Source: Mallotus nudiflorus (Eukaryota > Streptophyta > Magnoliopsida > Malpighiales > Euphorbiaceae). Taken from it: a DNA stretch of 64,000 nucleotides. The position numbers were made by a program, and so were the translations under genes. The stretch lies in the NCBI GenBank assembly GCA_947683625.1, contig CANTUR010000673.1, positions 744,001 to 808,000 on the forward strand, read 5' to 3'. The notes beneath the pieces were generated by a model, which did not search any database, was not told where the DNA came from, and was given only the letters and a program-made list of their open reading frames with translations. Below, piece by piece: positions 47,252 to 56,934 of the stretch. Numbering within the stretch: position 1 is the stretch's first letter; the number at the start of each line of letters is the position of its first letter.

Positions 47252-48580
47252 GCTTTCTCAAAGCAGTTGATAATGTTCGAAAAAGCAAAATCACATGCAT
47301 TTTTTTTTTTCACTTCACATGTACTTTACCATAGTACGAATGCAAGTCATGCATGCAGGGTGTTCTTTGTTTTTTTTTTTTGGAAGCAGTGCAAAAATTT
47401 GAAGGAGTTCAATTGTCAGCTTTAAAATCAATTCAAGCCAGTTTATTCTGTAATTGCTATCTCATTCAATCTATGCTATGGTCTGCAAGATTCTGATGTG
47501 CAAAATATCCACTGTTAGCGTTCCTATCCAGGTTTTGAAATAAATCTGTTGGTTTAATGACATGTCTTTCATTTTTTTTATACGTAATCCTTTTTATTTC
47601 TACTTTGGATTATGACTAGTGGAAGGGTGAATTAATAATAATCGATAATTGTTGAATCGTACATTACTATCAATTATTAATCTTTTATCATAAAACTAGA
47701 CTATATACATCTAAATTTACATAAAAATTTTAAAAATCAGAAAAAAATTTAATTATTATAAAAAACTGTTCGTTCAATAATAAAAATAAAAAATTAAATA
47801 GTAAAATCCTAAAGCAATTTTAAATGAAAAAGGAAAATAAAATCTTAAAATAACAAAAACATAAAAATTATCCATTTAAGGAGCTAATGATAGAGTTTGC
47901 TTGAAAAGCGATGGACATCACGAGCAAAACTGGTTGATAAGTTTTTAAATGAAATAGACTTTTCAATTAGTTAAATCTGATACTTAAAATTTATAGAAAT
48001 TTATAAAAGTACCACTACTATAACTTATTAAATTTATCCACGAATTAAAGTGCTTGCTTTTCTATGTCCGCATCAGGTTACAATTTTTAATCTTCTTCAA
48101 AAAGTTTTCAGCAGTGCACCATCACATTAAAGGAAAAGGAAAGTTCATTTTGACTGTAGAAGCCAAAAGAAGACAAAAAAAAATTAAGGATATCAACCTT
48201 TTCCACTAACTAATTTTAATCGACAGTTGCACAGTCATCCGAAACCATGAAAAGGTAAAGGTTAGATTTGCCATTGAATGATTGCATTCTTTTCATGCAT
48301 TAACTATTCTCAGATTCAGCCATTTGTACATTTGTACATTTGTACAAAGAAACTTAATATGTGAATAATATTATTGTAAATATTAAAAAATAATTTTTTT
48401 AATAAAAATAATATATTTATCCCCATATAGATAACAAGTTATTAATTAAAAAACGATAATATAAAAGTAATTTTTTTTATGACAATATTAATCATTTAGC
48501 AAGTTGCTGTATAATTGCTAAGGATTGCTATTTAGACCATGTACAACTCACTAATTCACTAAATTAATTTATACCTTATT
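47252..48580. other. Intergenic DNA downstream of ACA copy B
   Basis: AT-rich. A tttgtacatttgtaca repeat of about 10-bp units lies at about 48,325-48,348. No gene, LTR end or clear polyadenylation signal for the minus-strand ACA gene was identified. Confidence 0.4.
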
Positions 48581-51500
48581 CTACAGGAATGCACTAAAAG
48601 AAATTGGCTTTTCTGGAACGGGTATGCGCTTGGCCACCCAACCAATTGGCAATGTAAGAGCTGCCATTCCAACTGATGCAACCCATTGGCCCCAGTTCAA
48701 CCTCTCTGTGTCTGAAAATTTCTTCATAAACTCCACTATTATTACCTGAAGAACGAGGATTACACCGATCATTCCGAGGAACAACTTGTTCCTCTTCACT
48801 CCTTCGAAGATACTATTCTTTTCAAGTTCTCTTGCATTGAATATATTAAAAACTTGGCAAAGGACGGTGGTATTAAAGATCAAGGTGTTACTCTGAGTCA
48901 CACCAAAGATGGATTTGCCCCGGAATTGTAGGAACAAAAGGACAGTTACCTGATATGAAGCTTGAGCTAATAAGTTCCTCCACATTATGTTGGTTACGAG
49001 CGGCCCTCTGGGTGGTATATCCATGTGCTCATTGATGGGTTCTGTAGCAAGAGCTAGAGCACCAAGTGTGTCAACTACCAGACTCGTCCATAATAGCTTT
49101 GCAGCTGTGTATGAGACTTCACCTGCTGACACTGCTGACACAAAATTTGTCAAAATGGCAACAACATAGGTGGTGAGCTGTAACTGAATCATTTTCTGTA
49201 CATTGTAGTAGATGTATCTTCCCTCCTTTAAAACTGCGAGTACAGTAACAAAATTGTCGTCCAAAATGACGATATCTGAATTTTCCTTGGCAATTTCAGT
49301 GCCCTGGATCCCCATAGACAGCCCGATATCTGCCTCTTTTAATGCTGGTGCATCGTTGGTGCCATCACCAGTAACTGCCACCACTTGGCCTTTTTTTTGG
49401 AGGCATTGCACCATGAGAAGTTTGTTAGAAGAAGAAGATCTCGCCATCACACAAATTTTATCAACTTTCTCCATTCTTTCCTCATCTGTATAGTTGCGAA
49501 ACTCTTCTCCTTCTACTACATACTGACCAGGCTTCAGTATCCCACACTCCAGGGCTATAGCTTTTGCAGTGAAAACGTTATCTCCTGTGATCATTTTGAT
49601 GTTGACTCCAGCGTGTTGGCAATCTTCCACAGCTTTCTTTACCTCTGGTCGACATGGGTCCTGGATACCTACAAGTACTAGCAGTGTCAAGCTGTTTTCT
49701 TTAAGCTTCTTCTCTTGCATTCCATCTTCACATTGCTCTTCTGGTATCTGTGTATGCGCAAAAGCAACGCAGCGAAGGCTGTCGGCTGCCATCCCTTGAA
49801 TAATTTGCTCGCAGACTTTCCTATTTTTTTCATCCAGATCTTTCATCATTCCAGAGGCATCATAGTAACTTGAGCACATTTCAAGTATCATGTCTGCTGC
49901 TCCTTTCCAGTGCACATGGATTGTGTTGTCAATCGTTTTTCTTATCAAAACTCCACTCCTTTTCCTCTGCGAGTTGAACGCTTCAGTATGGAGAATGATA
50001 AAGCTCTGCTCCTGTTCCTCCATATCCATGTTCAAATCCAGAATGGCCCAAGAAAGAATTGCTTTTTCTGTGGGACTGCCTGAGAACTCAAACTCAGATA
50101 TTGGATTTGCTCTGTAGGCACTGCCCGTTGTATTGAGGGCAACTCCTTGTTTGACCAAATCGATAACATGTGGGGAAATCGAAGAAGTTATTTGTTCCAC
50201 TTGGCCTGGCCAAAACTTTGTTACCTTCATCTGGTTCATTGTAACAATGCCTGTTTTGTGGGTACAGATTGTGGTAGCAAAGGCCATAGTTCCACAGGCA
50301 GAGAGCTTCCTCACCATTGCTTGATTGGCCATCATTCTCTTCATCGAATATATCAGAGTGAGTTTTAGAGCCAAGGGCAGACCTTCTGGAATTGCAATTA
50401 CAACAATTGTGACTGCAGCTGCTACAATTTCCACAACAGCATAGACCATGTCACCCGCATTTGTACTGCTGCCATTGAACTCTGTATTCCCATTCTCATC
50501 TTCTGTATTTCCTGTGAAGTAGCGGACCAACAAGACGACCAGGAGAGCGAAAGCAACAGCCACGCCAACCTTACCTATGGATGAGATAAGCTTATTAAGC
50601 CTAGCCTGCAAAGGTGTTTGCTCATTGGTGTCGCGGCTGATGAGGGTCATCATTTCTCCCCATTTTATGTTCATGCCAACTGATGTAACAAGCATCCGAC
50701 TGAAGCCATCAGCTACCTTGGTGCCAGACAACAAGAATGGATTTGAGTGGGAATTAACTTCAACATGATCAATCTCGCCTGTCATTCTGGATTCATCGAT
50801 TTGCAAGGATTGCCCATCTATGAAAAGTCCATCAGCAGGGACTTGGTCTCCAGTCTTGATATAAACAACATCTCCAACAACAAGTTCAAATATAGACGCT
50901 TGCTTCCGCAGCCCATTTCTAACGACATCGATTTCGATATTGCTACTGGCTTTGGACCGCTTATCAAATTGTCTATTTTGCCTGTAATTGCTTGCAGCAG
51001 AGACAGCTATGGCAAGAAAGACAGCAACGAAAATGCTGCTACCGTCATACCAACCTTCTTTTAGGCCATGCTTTTTAATCCCACAGGCAAGAAAAAATGC
51101 TGCGCATCCCAAAAGAACGGCAACGGTAAGATATTTAGAAGCTTCCACCACACAATAGAAAAGGCTCTTCATCGGTGTTTTCTTATACGTGTTGGAGCCA
51201 AATGCTTCTCGTCGACGAGCAATGTCCTTATCATCGCCAGAGATGCCACCTTCAATGTTGGTTTCAACAGCAGAAGCTACACCAACAACACCCTCTAACT
51301 CTTGAAGCAGTTTGTAATTTTTCTCTTCTACAAGCTTAGTCAGAGCTGTTTGACCAATCTTGAAGGTGCTATTATCTGGGTTAATATCAATAACAGGGTA
51401 AGATGGAGAGCGGGGAGTGCCCTTATCATCGCCAAAGATGCCACCTTCAATGTTGATTTCAACAGCATAATCTACACCAACACTACCATCTAAATCTTCA

Positions 51501-51979
51501 AGCAGTTTGTCATTTTTCTCTTCTACAAGCTTAGTCAGAGCTGTTTGATCAATCTTGAAGGTGCTATTATCTGGGTTAATATCAATAACAGAGTAGGATG
51601 GAGAGCGGGGAGTGCCCTTGTCATAGCCAAAGATGCCACCTTCAATGTTGGTTTCAACAGCACAATCTACACCAACACCACCATCTAACTCTTCAAGCAG
51701 TTTGCCATTTTTCTCTTCTACAAGCGTAGTCAGAGCTGTTTGATCAATTTTGAAGGTGAGAATTGTTTGATCAGTCTTGCAGGTGCTATTATCTGGGTTA
51801 ATATCAACAACAGAGTAAGATGGGGAGCGAGGAATTTCGGTGGTTATTTTCTTGGTAACAGACTGTATACCTCTGAAGCAATAAATTCTTACAAACGCCA
51901 AGTGCCATCTCCTTTTAGACAGGCTACATGGTGTCGCACCAGAAACGTCGTGCATGCTTTCTGGTAAAATTTTCGACAT
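48581..51979 (-). CDS. ACA12/13-like: ACA12/13-type plasma-membrane Ca2+-ATPase, intact frame, catalytic Asp changed to His
   Basis: An intronless 1132-codon frame. Family role: calmodulin-regulated P2B pump exporting cytosolic Ca2+. In order: calmodulin-binding helix (KRRWHLAFVRIYCFRG, residues 22-37); three linker copies (50-253); M1-M2 (about 282-332); A domain with TGEI (400-403, family TGES); M3 (470-487); M4 with PEGL (531-534); P/N domains with KGA (692-694), TGDGTNDAP (870-878); M5-M10 (about 925-1115). The phosphorylation motif DKTGT reads HKTGI with His574, codon CAC at 50,258-50,260. Other changes are family SACET to SACGT (563), a Lys in M4 (539), and M6 Asn to Ser966 beside retained Asp970. 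Known P-type ATPases need that Asp, so pumping activity is not expected. It is longer than the family's about 1,020 residues because of the repeated linker. Outside these changes the conservation and open frame suggest recent loss or a non-catalytic role. Confidence 0.95.
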   Translation of the reverse strand: MSKILPESMHDVSGATPCSLSKRRWHLAFVRIYCFRGIQSVTKKITTEIPRSPSYSVVDINPDNSTCKTDQTILTFKIDQTALTTLVEEKNGKLLEELDGGVGVDCAVETNIEGGIFGYDKGTPRSPSYSVIDINPDNSTFKIDQTALTKLVEEKNDKLLEDLDGSVGVDYAVEINIEGGIFGDDKGTPRSPSYPVIDINPDNSTFKIGQTALTKLVEEKNYKLLQELEGVVGVASAVETNIEGGISGDDKDIARRREAFGSNTYKKTPMKSLFYCVVEASKYLTVAVLLGCAAFFLACGIKKHGLKEGWYDGSSIFVAVFLAIAVSAASNYRQNRQFDKRSKASSNIEIDVVRNGLRKQASIFELVVGDVVYIKTGDQVPADGLFIDGQSLQIDESRMTGEIDHVEVNSHSNPFLLSGTKVADGFSRMLVTSVGMNIKWGEMMTLISRDTNEQTPLQARLNKLISSIGKVGVAVAFALLVVLLVRYFTGNTEDENGNTEFNGSSTNAGDMVYAVVEIVAAAVTIVVIAIPEGLPLALKLTLIYSMKRMMANQAMVRKLSACGTMAFATTICTHKTGIVTMNQMKVTKFWPGQVEQITSSISPHVIDLVKQGVALNTTGSAYRANPISEFEFSGSPTEKAILSWAILDLNMDMEEQEQSFIILHTEAFNSQRKRSGVLIRKTIDNTIHVHWKGAADMILEMCSSYYDASGMMKDLDEKNRKVCEQIIQGMAADSLRCVAFAHTQIPEEQCEDGMQEKKLKENSLTLLVLVGIQDPCRPEVKKAVEDCQHAGVNIKMITGDNVFTAKAIALECGILKPGQYVVEGEEFRNYTDEERMEKVDKICVMARSSSSNKLLMVQCLQKKGQVVAVTGDGTNDAPALKEADIGLSMGIQGTEIAKENSDIVILDDNFVTVLAVLKEGRYIYYNVQKMIQLQLTTYVVAILTNFVSAVSAGEVSYTAAKLLWTSLVVDTLGALALATEPINEHMDIPPRGPLVTNIMWRNLLAQASYQVTVLLFLQFRGKSIFGVTQSNTLIFNTTVLCQVFNIFNARELEKNSIFEGVKRNKLFLGMIGVILVLQVIIVEFMKKFSDTERLNWGQWVASVGMAALTLPIGWVAKRIPVPEKPISFSAFL
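51221..51832 (-). repeat. Three in-frame tandem copies of a 195-bp coding unit in ACA
   Basis: Residues 50-123, 124-188 and 189-253 repeat PRSPSYSVIDINPDNSTFKI, then DQTALTKLVEEKN, a (D/E)L(D/E)G..GV segment, and AVETNIEGGI followed by FGDDKG. Units 2 and 3 are exactly 195 bp. Unit 1 has a further 27-bp internal duplication (KTDQTILTFKIDQTALT). Pseudogene copies A and C carry a single unit. In the family this segment is the linker between the calmodulin-binding helix and the A domain, with the start of Cation_ATPase_N. The high similarity of units suggests recent expansion. Confidence 0.97.
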
Positions 51980-52102
51980 GTATATATGGATTCTGATGCA
52001 AGTTTTTATTCGTTTCTTGGAGATTCTGACAAAGGGTATAAAAGAAGAGGGTGGTTTTCATTAAGATTGAATATGTAGAGGCTGAATTAAAATCGGACTG
52101 CA

Positions 52103-52118
52103 TTTTATAATTTATATG
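52103..52118 (-). promoter_or_regulatory. Candidate TATA region of ACA copy B
   Basis: On the minus strand ATATAAATTATAAAATG lies about 125-140 bp before the ATG. The surrounding actgcattttata...tttatatg is conserved upstream of pseudogene copy A (8,083-8,103). A weaker ttttataccc lies nearer, at about 52,035. The start site itself is not visible. Confidence 0.4.
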
Positions 52119-52222
52119 TTGTTGTAACAAGCAAAATTATTAGATTGCGTAGAACATGTTCCTACAACATGAAGACAAAGGCAAGAATGCGGACTCTTTC
52201 ACGGCCCTTTTGGTCAATGTTC

Positions 52223-52347
52223 GAATGTGAAGTATTAAAAAGGAGGCGACTGGAATCTTCGGGGCTGAGTAGTAGAAACTTGAGTAGAGAGTAGAATGTA
52301 AAGTATATAAAAAGAAGGTGAGTGGAATCTTCCGGGCTGAGGAGTAT
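52223..52347. repeat. Direct duplication of about 50 bp upstream of ACA copy B
   Basis: gaatgtgaagtattaaaaag, then gactggaatcttcggggctg (52,223-52,275), recurs as gaatgtaaagtatataaaaa, then gagtggaatcttccgggctg (52,293-52,347), offset 70 bp. Copy A has at most a partial single copy. Part of it also appears inverted at about 12,005-12,045. Confidence 0.8.
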
Positions 52348-52409
52348 GGCACAAAAGCCATAGTGCATGGCCGCAAAAACCGACTCCAAATTCCATATCA
52401 AGAACTTAA

Positions 52410-52740
52410 ATTTCCCTGGCTATCAAGAGCGACACCAAATTTCAAGATTCCAATATTTGTCAGGTATTGATGTTGTGTTGAATCTGCCATCTAATATGTA
52501 TGTGATAAATATCCCCACATAATATCCTGCAGTGTCATGTGAACTGCATGTTTAACTCCTAAACATCTCTCTACATAATAATTAGGTTAAGTTCTAATTT
52601 GCTAGGTTAGTAAATTAGAATTACATAATTTTGATTGATTTAGTAAATTAGAAAATGATTAACATATAATTGCTGCTGTTGGAATGTTCACACATAATGT
52701 TTAAGACTTTCTACTATGGATCATAAACAACCAACTTCGA
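52410..52740 (-). repeat. ACA far-upstream module (reference copy)
   Basis: On the minus strand this aligns with the plus strand at 11,550-11,900 and in part at 59,420-59,720. Shared strings are gagagatgtttaggag, ggatattatgtg, catattagatggcagattca and tttggtgtcg, with ttgatagcc. No ORF is present. Three copies beside or near ACA-like sequences suggest old promoter-proximal DNA moved with gene duplications, or a dispersed element. Confidence 0.7.
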
Positions 52741-52779
52741 GGAGGTTTCTTCTTTTTTTCCTTTTTTTTTTTATACTAT

Positions 52780-53369
52780 ACAAAGAACATAGCTTAAGAG
52801 TTACGAATAAAAGAAAATTTTGCAGATCTATGACTTGTAGGAAGGACTTAAAAAAGTAAAATATTTTTTGTTAAAATTTAAATTTTCCTTCCAATTTGCA
52901 ACAATTGCTTCTGCAGCCACTAGACATTGTAGCATTTGATGAGCTTTGAACATGAATAATATTTAAAAAAGTAAATTATTTTTGTTAATGGAATATATTT
53001 TTAGAATAAATATTTCCATTTTGTCCCCACTCTCAGTCCATTCTCGTTTCCATTGAATATATTTTTAGACTAAATATTTTTATTTTTAAACTAATTATTT
53101 GAAAAAAAATTAAATCAATTTTATTCATTAATTCAAATATTTTTTGTTAGCCAATTGTTAAAATTGAACTAATGAATAAATTTTCATTATTTAACCTTTG
53201 AAATTAAATTTATAAATAAAATTGATAAATTCTTTTATATGTATATCAGTTAATTATAAAATTTTTAAATGTATAAAGCTTTTTAAAACTTATTTAAGAA
53301 TTAAAAAAAAATTGAAAAAAAAAAAATCTAGACAGTTACTATGTTGGCTTAAATTTTTCAATGGTTAGG

Positions 53370-53418
<49 letters not shown>

Positions 53419-53638
53419 CAAATTTTATTTGTTAGTCTAAATATTTTTTCATCAATTAACTATTAAAATTAAAATTTTCTTTAATTTATATAAATTAATA
53501 TGTATAGTAATAATAAGGCAAAATGCATTTTAACCACTGTACTCTCAATTTTTTTTTTTTTACGTGCAACCTTCTACTAAGTTTTTGATATATTGCATCC
53601 ATTCACTCTCAATTTCAGATATATTGAACCCCTATTGC
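52780..53638. other. AT-rich spacer with shuffled short repeats and a (TA)n array
   Basis: 52,785-52,955 holds two pieces also found near 11.9-12.1 kb. 53,020-53,100 resembles the 12.2-13.9 kb repeat. A (TA)n array of about 21 units lies at 53,371-53,412. No gene is seen. Confidence 0.5.
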
Positions 53639-54296
53639 AAAATTGATGGTTAAAAATATCCAAATTAGTTCCTGTAATTTTAAAAATTTCCATTTTAATT
53701 CTTATAAATTTTATTATCAACAATTAAGTTCATACAATTGTTAAAATAATTCAATTAAACTTATTAAAAATTGTATATATTTTATATACTTAAGATGTCA
53801 ATCATCTATTTCTAATAGATTTACAAGAAGCTCAAGACGATGAGAAAGATAGGAAAAAGATGGTGAGGATAGTGATTATGAAATCCAATAGGAGCAAATA
53901 AAAGTGAGTCTAACTTTAAAGTGACACAATGAACAAAATGGATATAATTTCAGCGTTAAAATTGCTTTGGAAAAGAGATTTACCTAAAATTTATAGGATT
54001 GGTAATTAATAGTATATAATTTACTAATTTATGCATTACTTGCTCAAAATTTTTCTTAGCTTAATAATAGCTTATAGTTTATTTTGTTCTATAGAAAATA
54101 TTGACACAAATTTTTAGTATGTTGTTTTTTAAATATAAAACACTACTGTAAACTTATAATATTATTATTTCAAAAAAAAATTATTTAAAAAAATGAATTC
54201 TTTTACATAATGTGCGGGTACTTGCCTAATTTTTGAAAATAATTAAGATGTCAATCATCTATTTCTAATATATTTACAATAATAAAAATATATAGT
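53639..54296 (+). repeat. Duplicated non-coding segment, copy 1
   Basis: Aligns in the same orientation with 59,970-60,584: attagttcctgtaattttaa, agtgacacaatgaacaaa, ttggaaaagag and atttacctaaaatttatagg, then tatataattta. A 34-bp string (agatgtcaatcatctatttc...) occurs at both ends (53,789 and 54,246) in this copy only. No protein is encoded. Confidence 0.8.
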
Positions 54297-54849
54297 CATA
54301 AAAAATATGACATATTTTAATTATGTATTAAATATTTATATAATTAACACAAAAATATAATAAAAATTAATACATAATAAATTATTTAATCAGTAAAAAA
54401 TATATGATTCATTCAATAAATAAATATTAGTAAAAATTATAATAGTTGTCAAATAAAAATAAATAAAATACAGTCATCTCTCTTATAATTAATATTTAAA
54501 AAAGCGGTAGGCACAGCATAGAGTTGGGCTCAGTCTTCGCTTCACTCTCCTGCACTGATAATTGATAAATTCAGAAGAATTAGATTGAAGCAGTGAGTGT
54601 GCATCCATTATTCATCATCTGCTGCTGAATTTTTATTTTTGATTTTTTTAAAAAAAATTGTTGTATTTTATCTTATTAGGTTATGATTAATTGGGAAAAC
54701 GTATAAAAATAGATGTGAAAACAGCGCTTCCTACTCTAAGCCAGAGGCATGCAACATTCGCGAGCAATAAGTGTGAATGTGTGTTGGTTGGTTGTTCTCT
54801 ATCAACCAAAACATCTAACAAAATGTGATGAGGCAGCGGGACCTGGAGG
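54297..54849. other. Intergenic DNA
   Basis: AT-rich to about 54,490, then a more balanced stretch to 54,850 without a supportable gene or repeat. Confidence 0.35.
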
Positions 54850-55211
54850 TAGGGGTGTGAATTCGTTAAGTTCGGTCGGTTTTAAACTATTTTTTTACTA
54901 AATTAAATTAACTGAACTAAATTAAATCAAAAAATTGAATCAACACTTTTGAAATAAAAACCTAACTGACCAAAATAATTCAAATTTTTAAAAATATCAA
55001 TTATTTTAATTATTTTAATACATTATTATAATATTTTAAAATAAAAATATTAAAATTCGATTAACCGATTTTTTAGGGTAGAAAACCAAACCGAACTAAA
55101 ATTTAGTTCGTTTTAAAAAAATAAAAAAATATACTCAACCAAACCGAACTGAATCAAATTGGATCGATTCAACTTTTGATTCGATTAATTTGAAAGGCTT
55201 GCACACCCCTA
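54850..55211. mobile_element. hAT-like MITE (362 bp)
   Basis: Terminal inverted repeats are taggggtgtg (54,850-54,859) and cacaccccta (55,202-55,211). The flanking 8-mers cctggagg and cttagagg match at 6 of 8, fitting the 8-bp duplication of hAT elements. The interior has inverted accgaac/gttcggt words and no ORF. Confidence 0.8.
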
Positions 55212-55370
55212 CTTAGAGGCGGGCCTAACACTAAGCTCCATGTGCAGCAAGACCATGATCACGATAACCCTCTCCCTCATCAATCTAATGATCCCTTTGA
55301 TATTGTTCAAACAAAAAATGTTCCTCTTGAGACTCTTAGGCATTGGAGGGTAAATTTTCTTACCTCTTAT

Positions 55371-55843
55371 TAGGGTTGTGCATTGGGCGAGTTTAGATTG
55401 GTGTTTTTTTCAGTTTTCAAAATCGAGTAGGTTTCAGAAATTTTAGTTGGGTTTTAATTAACCATATAAATAACAATTAAAAAAAAGAAAAGAAGGAAAC
55501 ATCACTTTTTGGTACCCAAATGGTGGGATGCGTGTCTGTATTTCTAGGCCATGTTGGTTCAACTCCCAGTAATGCTATTTTTTTACCTTTTATTTTGAAA
55601 GTAAAGCAAAAAAACATTAGATGTGAAGCTTGGATTCAAACCAGCAACCTCCAATTTGGAGTTAAAAGCCTCAAGTGCATGTTTGATATATTTCCATTAT
55701 ATATATTAAACAAATTTTTTATTTTTCAGGCGGTTCGGATTTACCCAAAAACTTAAAAATTTTAGAAAATGGGAATCAAACCGAACTGAATTTACTCAAT
55801 TTCGGTTTGATTTTTCAGGTCGATTCGGTTTTGCACAACCCTA
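55371..55843. mobile_element. hAT-like MITE (473 bp), related to the preceding one
   Basis: Terminal inverted repeats are tagggttgtgca (55,371-55,382) and tgcacaacccta (55,832-55,843). The flanking 8-mers cctcttat and cctcctac match at 6 of 8. The interior contains ttggttcaactccc near 55,555 and a gattcaaaccagcaacc string near 55,632. Both resemble tRNA B-box-like words, but no tRNA fold is evident. Confidence 0.78.
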
Positions 55844-56146
55844 CCTCCTACCCATTAATTTACATTTCTTCAATCTTGCTCTGCATTTATTGCCAATATC
55901 ATTGATATCTACAAATTATATCATGAACCTTTGATCTATATTGTAATATGGATTAGGAGTCTATTGCACATGTAAAAACACACCTTTTTTTTAATGCTTT
56001 TGATTTTTTTAATTCTTTTTTTAACGCTTTTGGTCTCATGCCCACATGACTTGAATTAGAGATTTTCAATTTGGAGAGGGAATTAGATCACTGGCTTATT
56101 ATGAGCACAAGCAGCGTTGAAGCAAAGTTTTTGGCTTGATATGACA
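55844..56146. other. Intergenic DNA
   Basis: Two ttttttt-rich strings with cttttgatttt/cttttggtct words lie near 55,985-56,035. No gene is seen. Confidence 0.35.
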
Positions 56147-56930
56147 TGTAGGAAACATAATAGAAAGGGACTGGCAAAAATGAGTTTTGTAGTATCCATT
56201 TTTCATGGACAAATTCAAGAATACTTGTATTTGATGGTAGTTTTTAATTAGCTACCTTGATAGGGGTGTCAAAATAAGTAATGACACGTGAATACCATTC
56301 GTCTAACATGCAAAATTAATGAATTAGTGTTGAGATTAAATGGGTTCGTGTCATAAACGGATCAATCCATTTAAAGCCTACTCTTCTCAATTAGATGTTC
56401 ACATATTTTGCCACTTTAACTACTCATGGGAAACAAAATACTTTGTTATGATTTTAAATAGTAAATTAGTCATTCACTATAATTTTTTTATAATTTTATT
56501 ATACAAATTGATAAATTATAAACATTATTTTAATTTTTTTGTGAAAAATAATATTTTTATATATTATAAATATTATACAGGTTAAATGGGTCATGTTGAG
56601 TTTTATGACTTGCACAACCCATTTAAATAAATGGGTTAAACGTGTCATATTTATGTAACCCGTTTAATATTCGTATCATGTTAGGGTTGAAATTTTTGAC
56701 ACGACTAATAAATGGGTCGTGTTCTTATTAACCCTAATTGTGTCACCAAAATGGGTCAACCCCATACGAACATGTCCTACCAATCCATTTTGACAGCCCT
56801 TTTAACATGCATGAAACATAACTGAAAAGGGAGTGGTGAAAATAAGTTTTGCAATATCTATTTTTGATGGAGAAATTCAAGAATACTCGTATTTGATGGT
56901 AGTTTTTAATTAGCTAGCTATGACCATGTA
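56147..56930. repeat. Direct repeat of about 115 bp flanking a MITE
   Basis: 56,147-56,258 and 56,808-56,928 match each other: gaaacata, aaattcaagaatact, gtatttgatggtagtttttaattagcta (first word of a longer shared run). The MITE at 56,262-56,800 lies exactly between them. Confidence 0.8.
56262..56800. mobile_element. MITE with aggggtgtcaaaat ends (539 bp)
   Basis: The left end aggggtgtcaaaat and right end attttgacagccct are inverted repeats with one mismatch. The interior has many inverted words around aaatgggt, acccattt, gtgtcata and gacacgac, typical of a common plant MITE type. No transposase is present. Confidence 0.75.
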
Positions 56931-56934
56931 CACT

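Noticed and set aside
48987..51967. Several plus-strand open frames of 60-105 codons opposite the ACA gene
   Set aside because: They lie wholly within the ACA coding region on the other strand, have no start context or family resemblance, and are explained by the codon use of the ACA frame.
55555..55640. tRNA-like B-box words inside the second hAT-like MITE
   Set aside because: I could not find an A box at the right distance or a cloverleaf, so this is not called as a tRNA or SINE.
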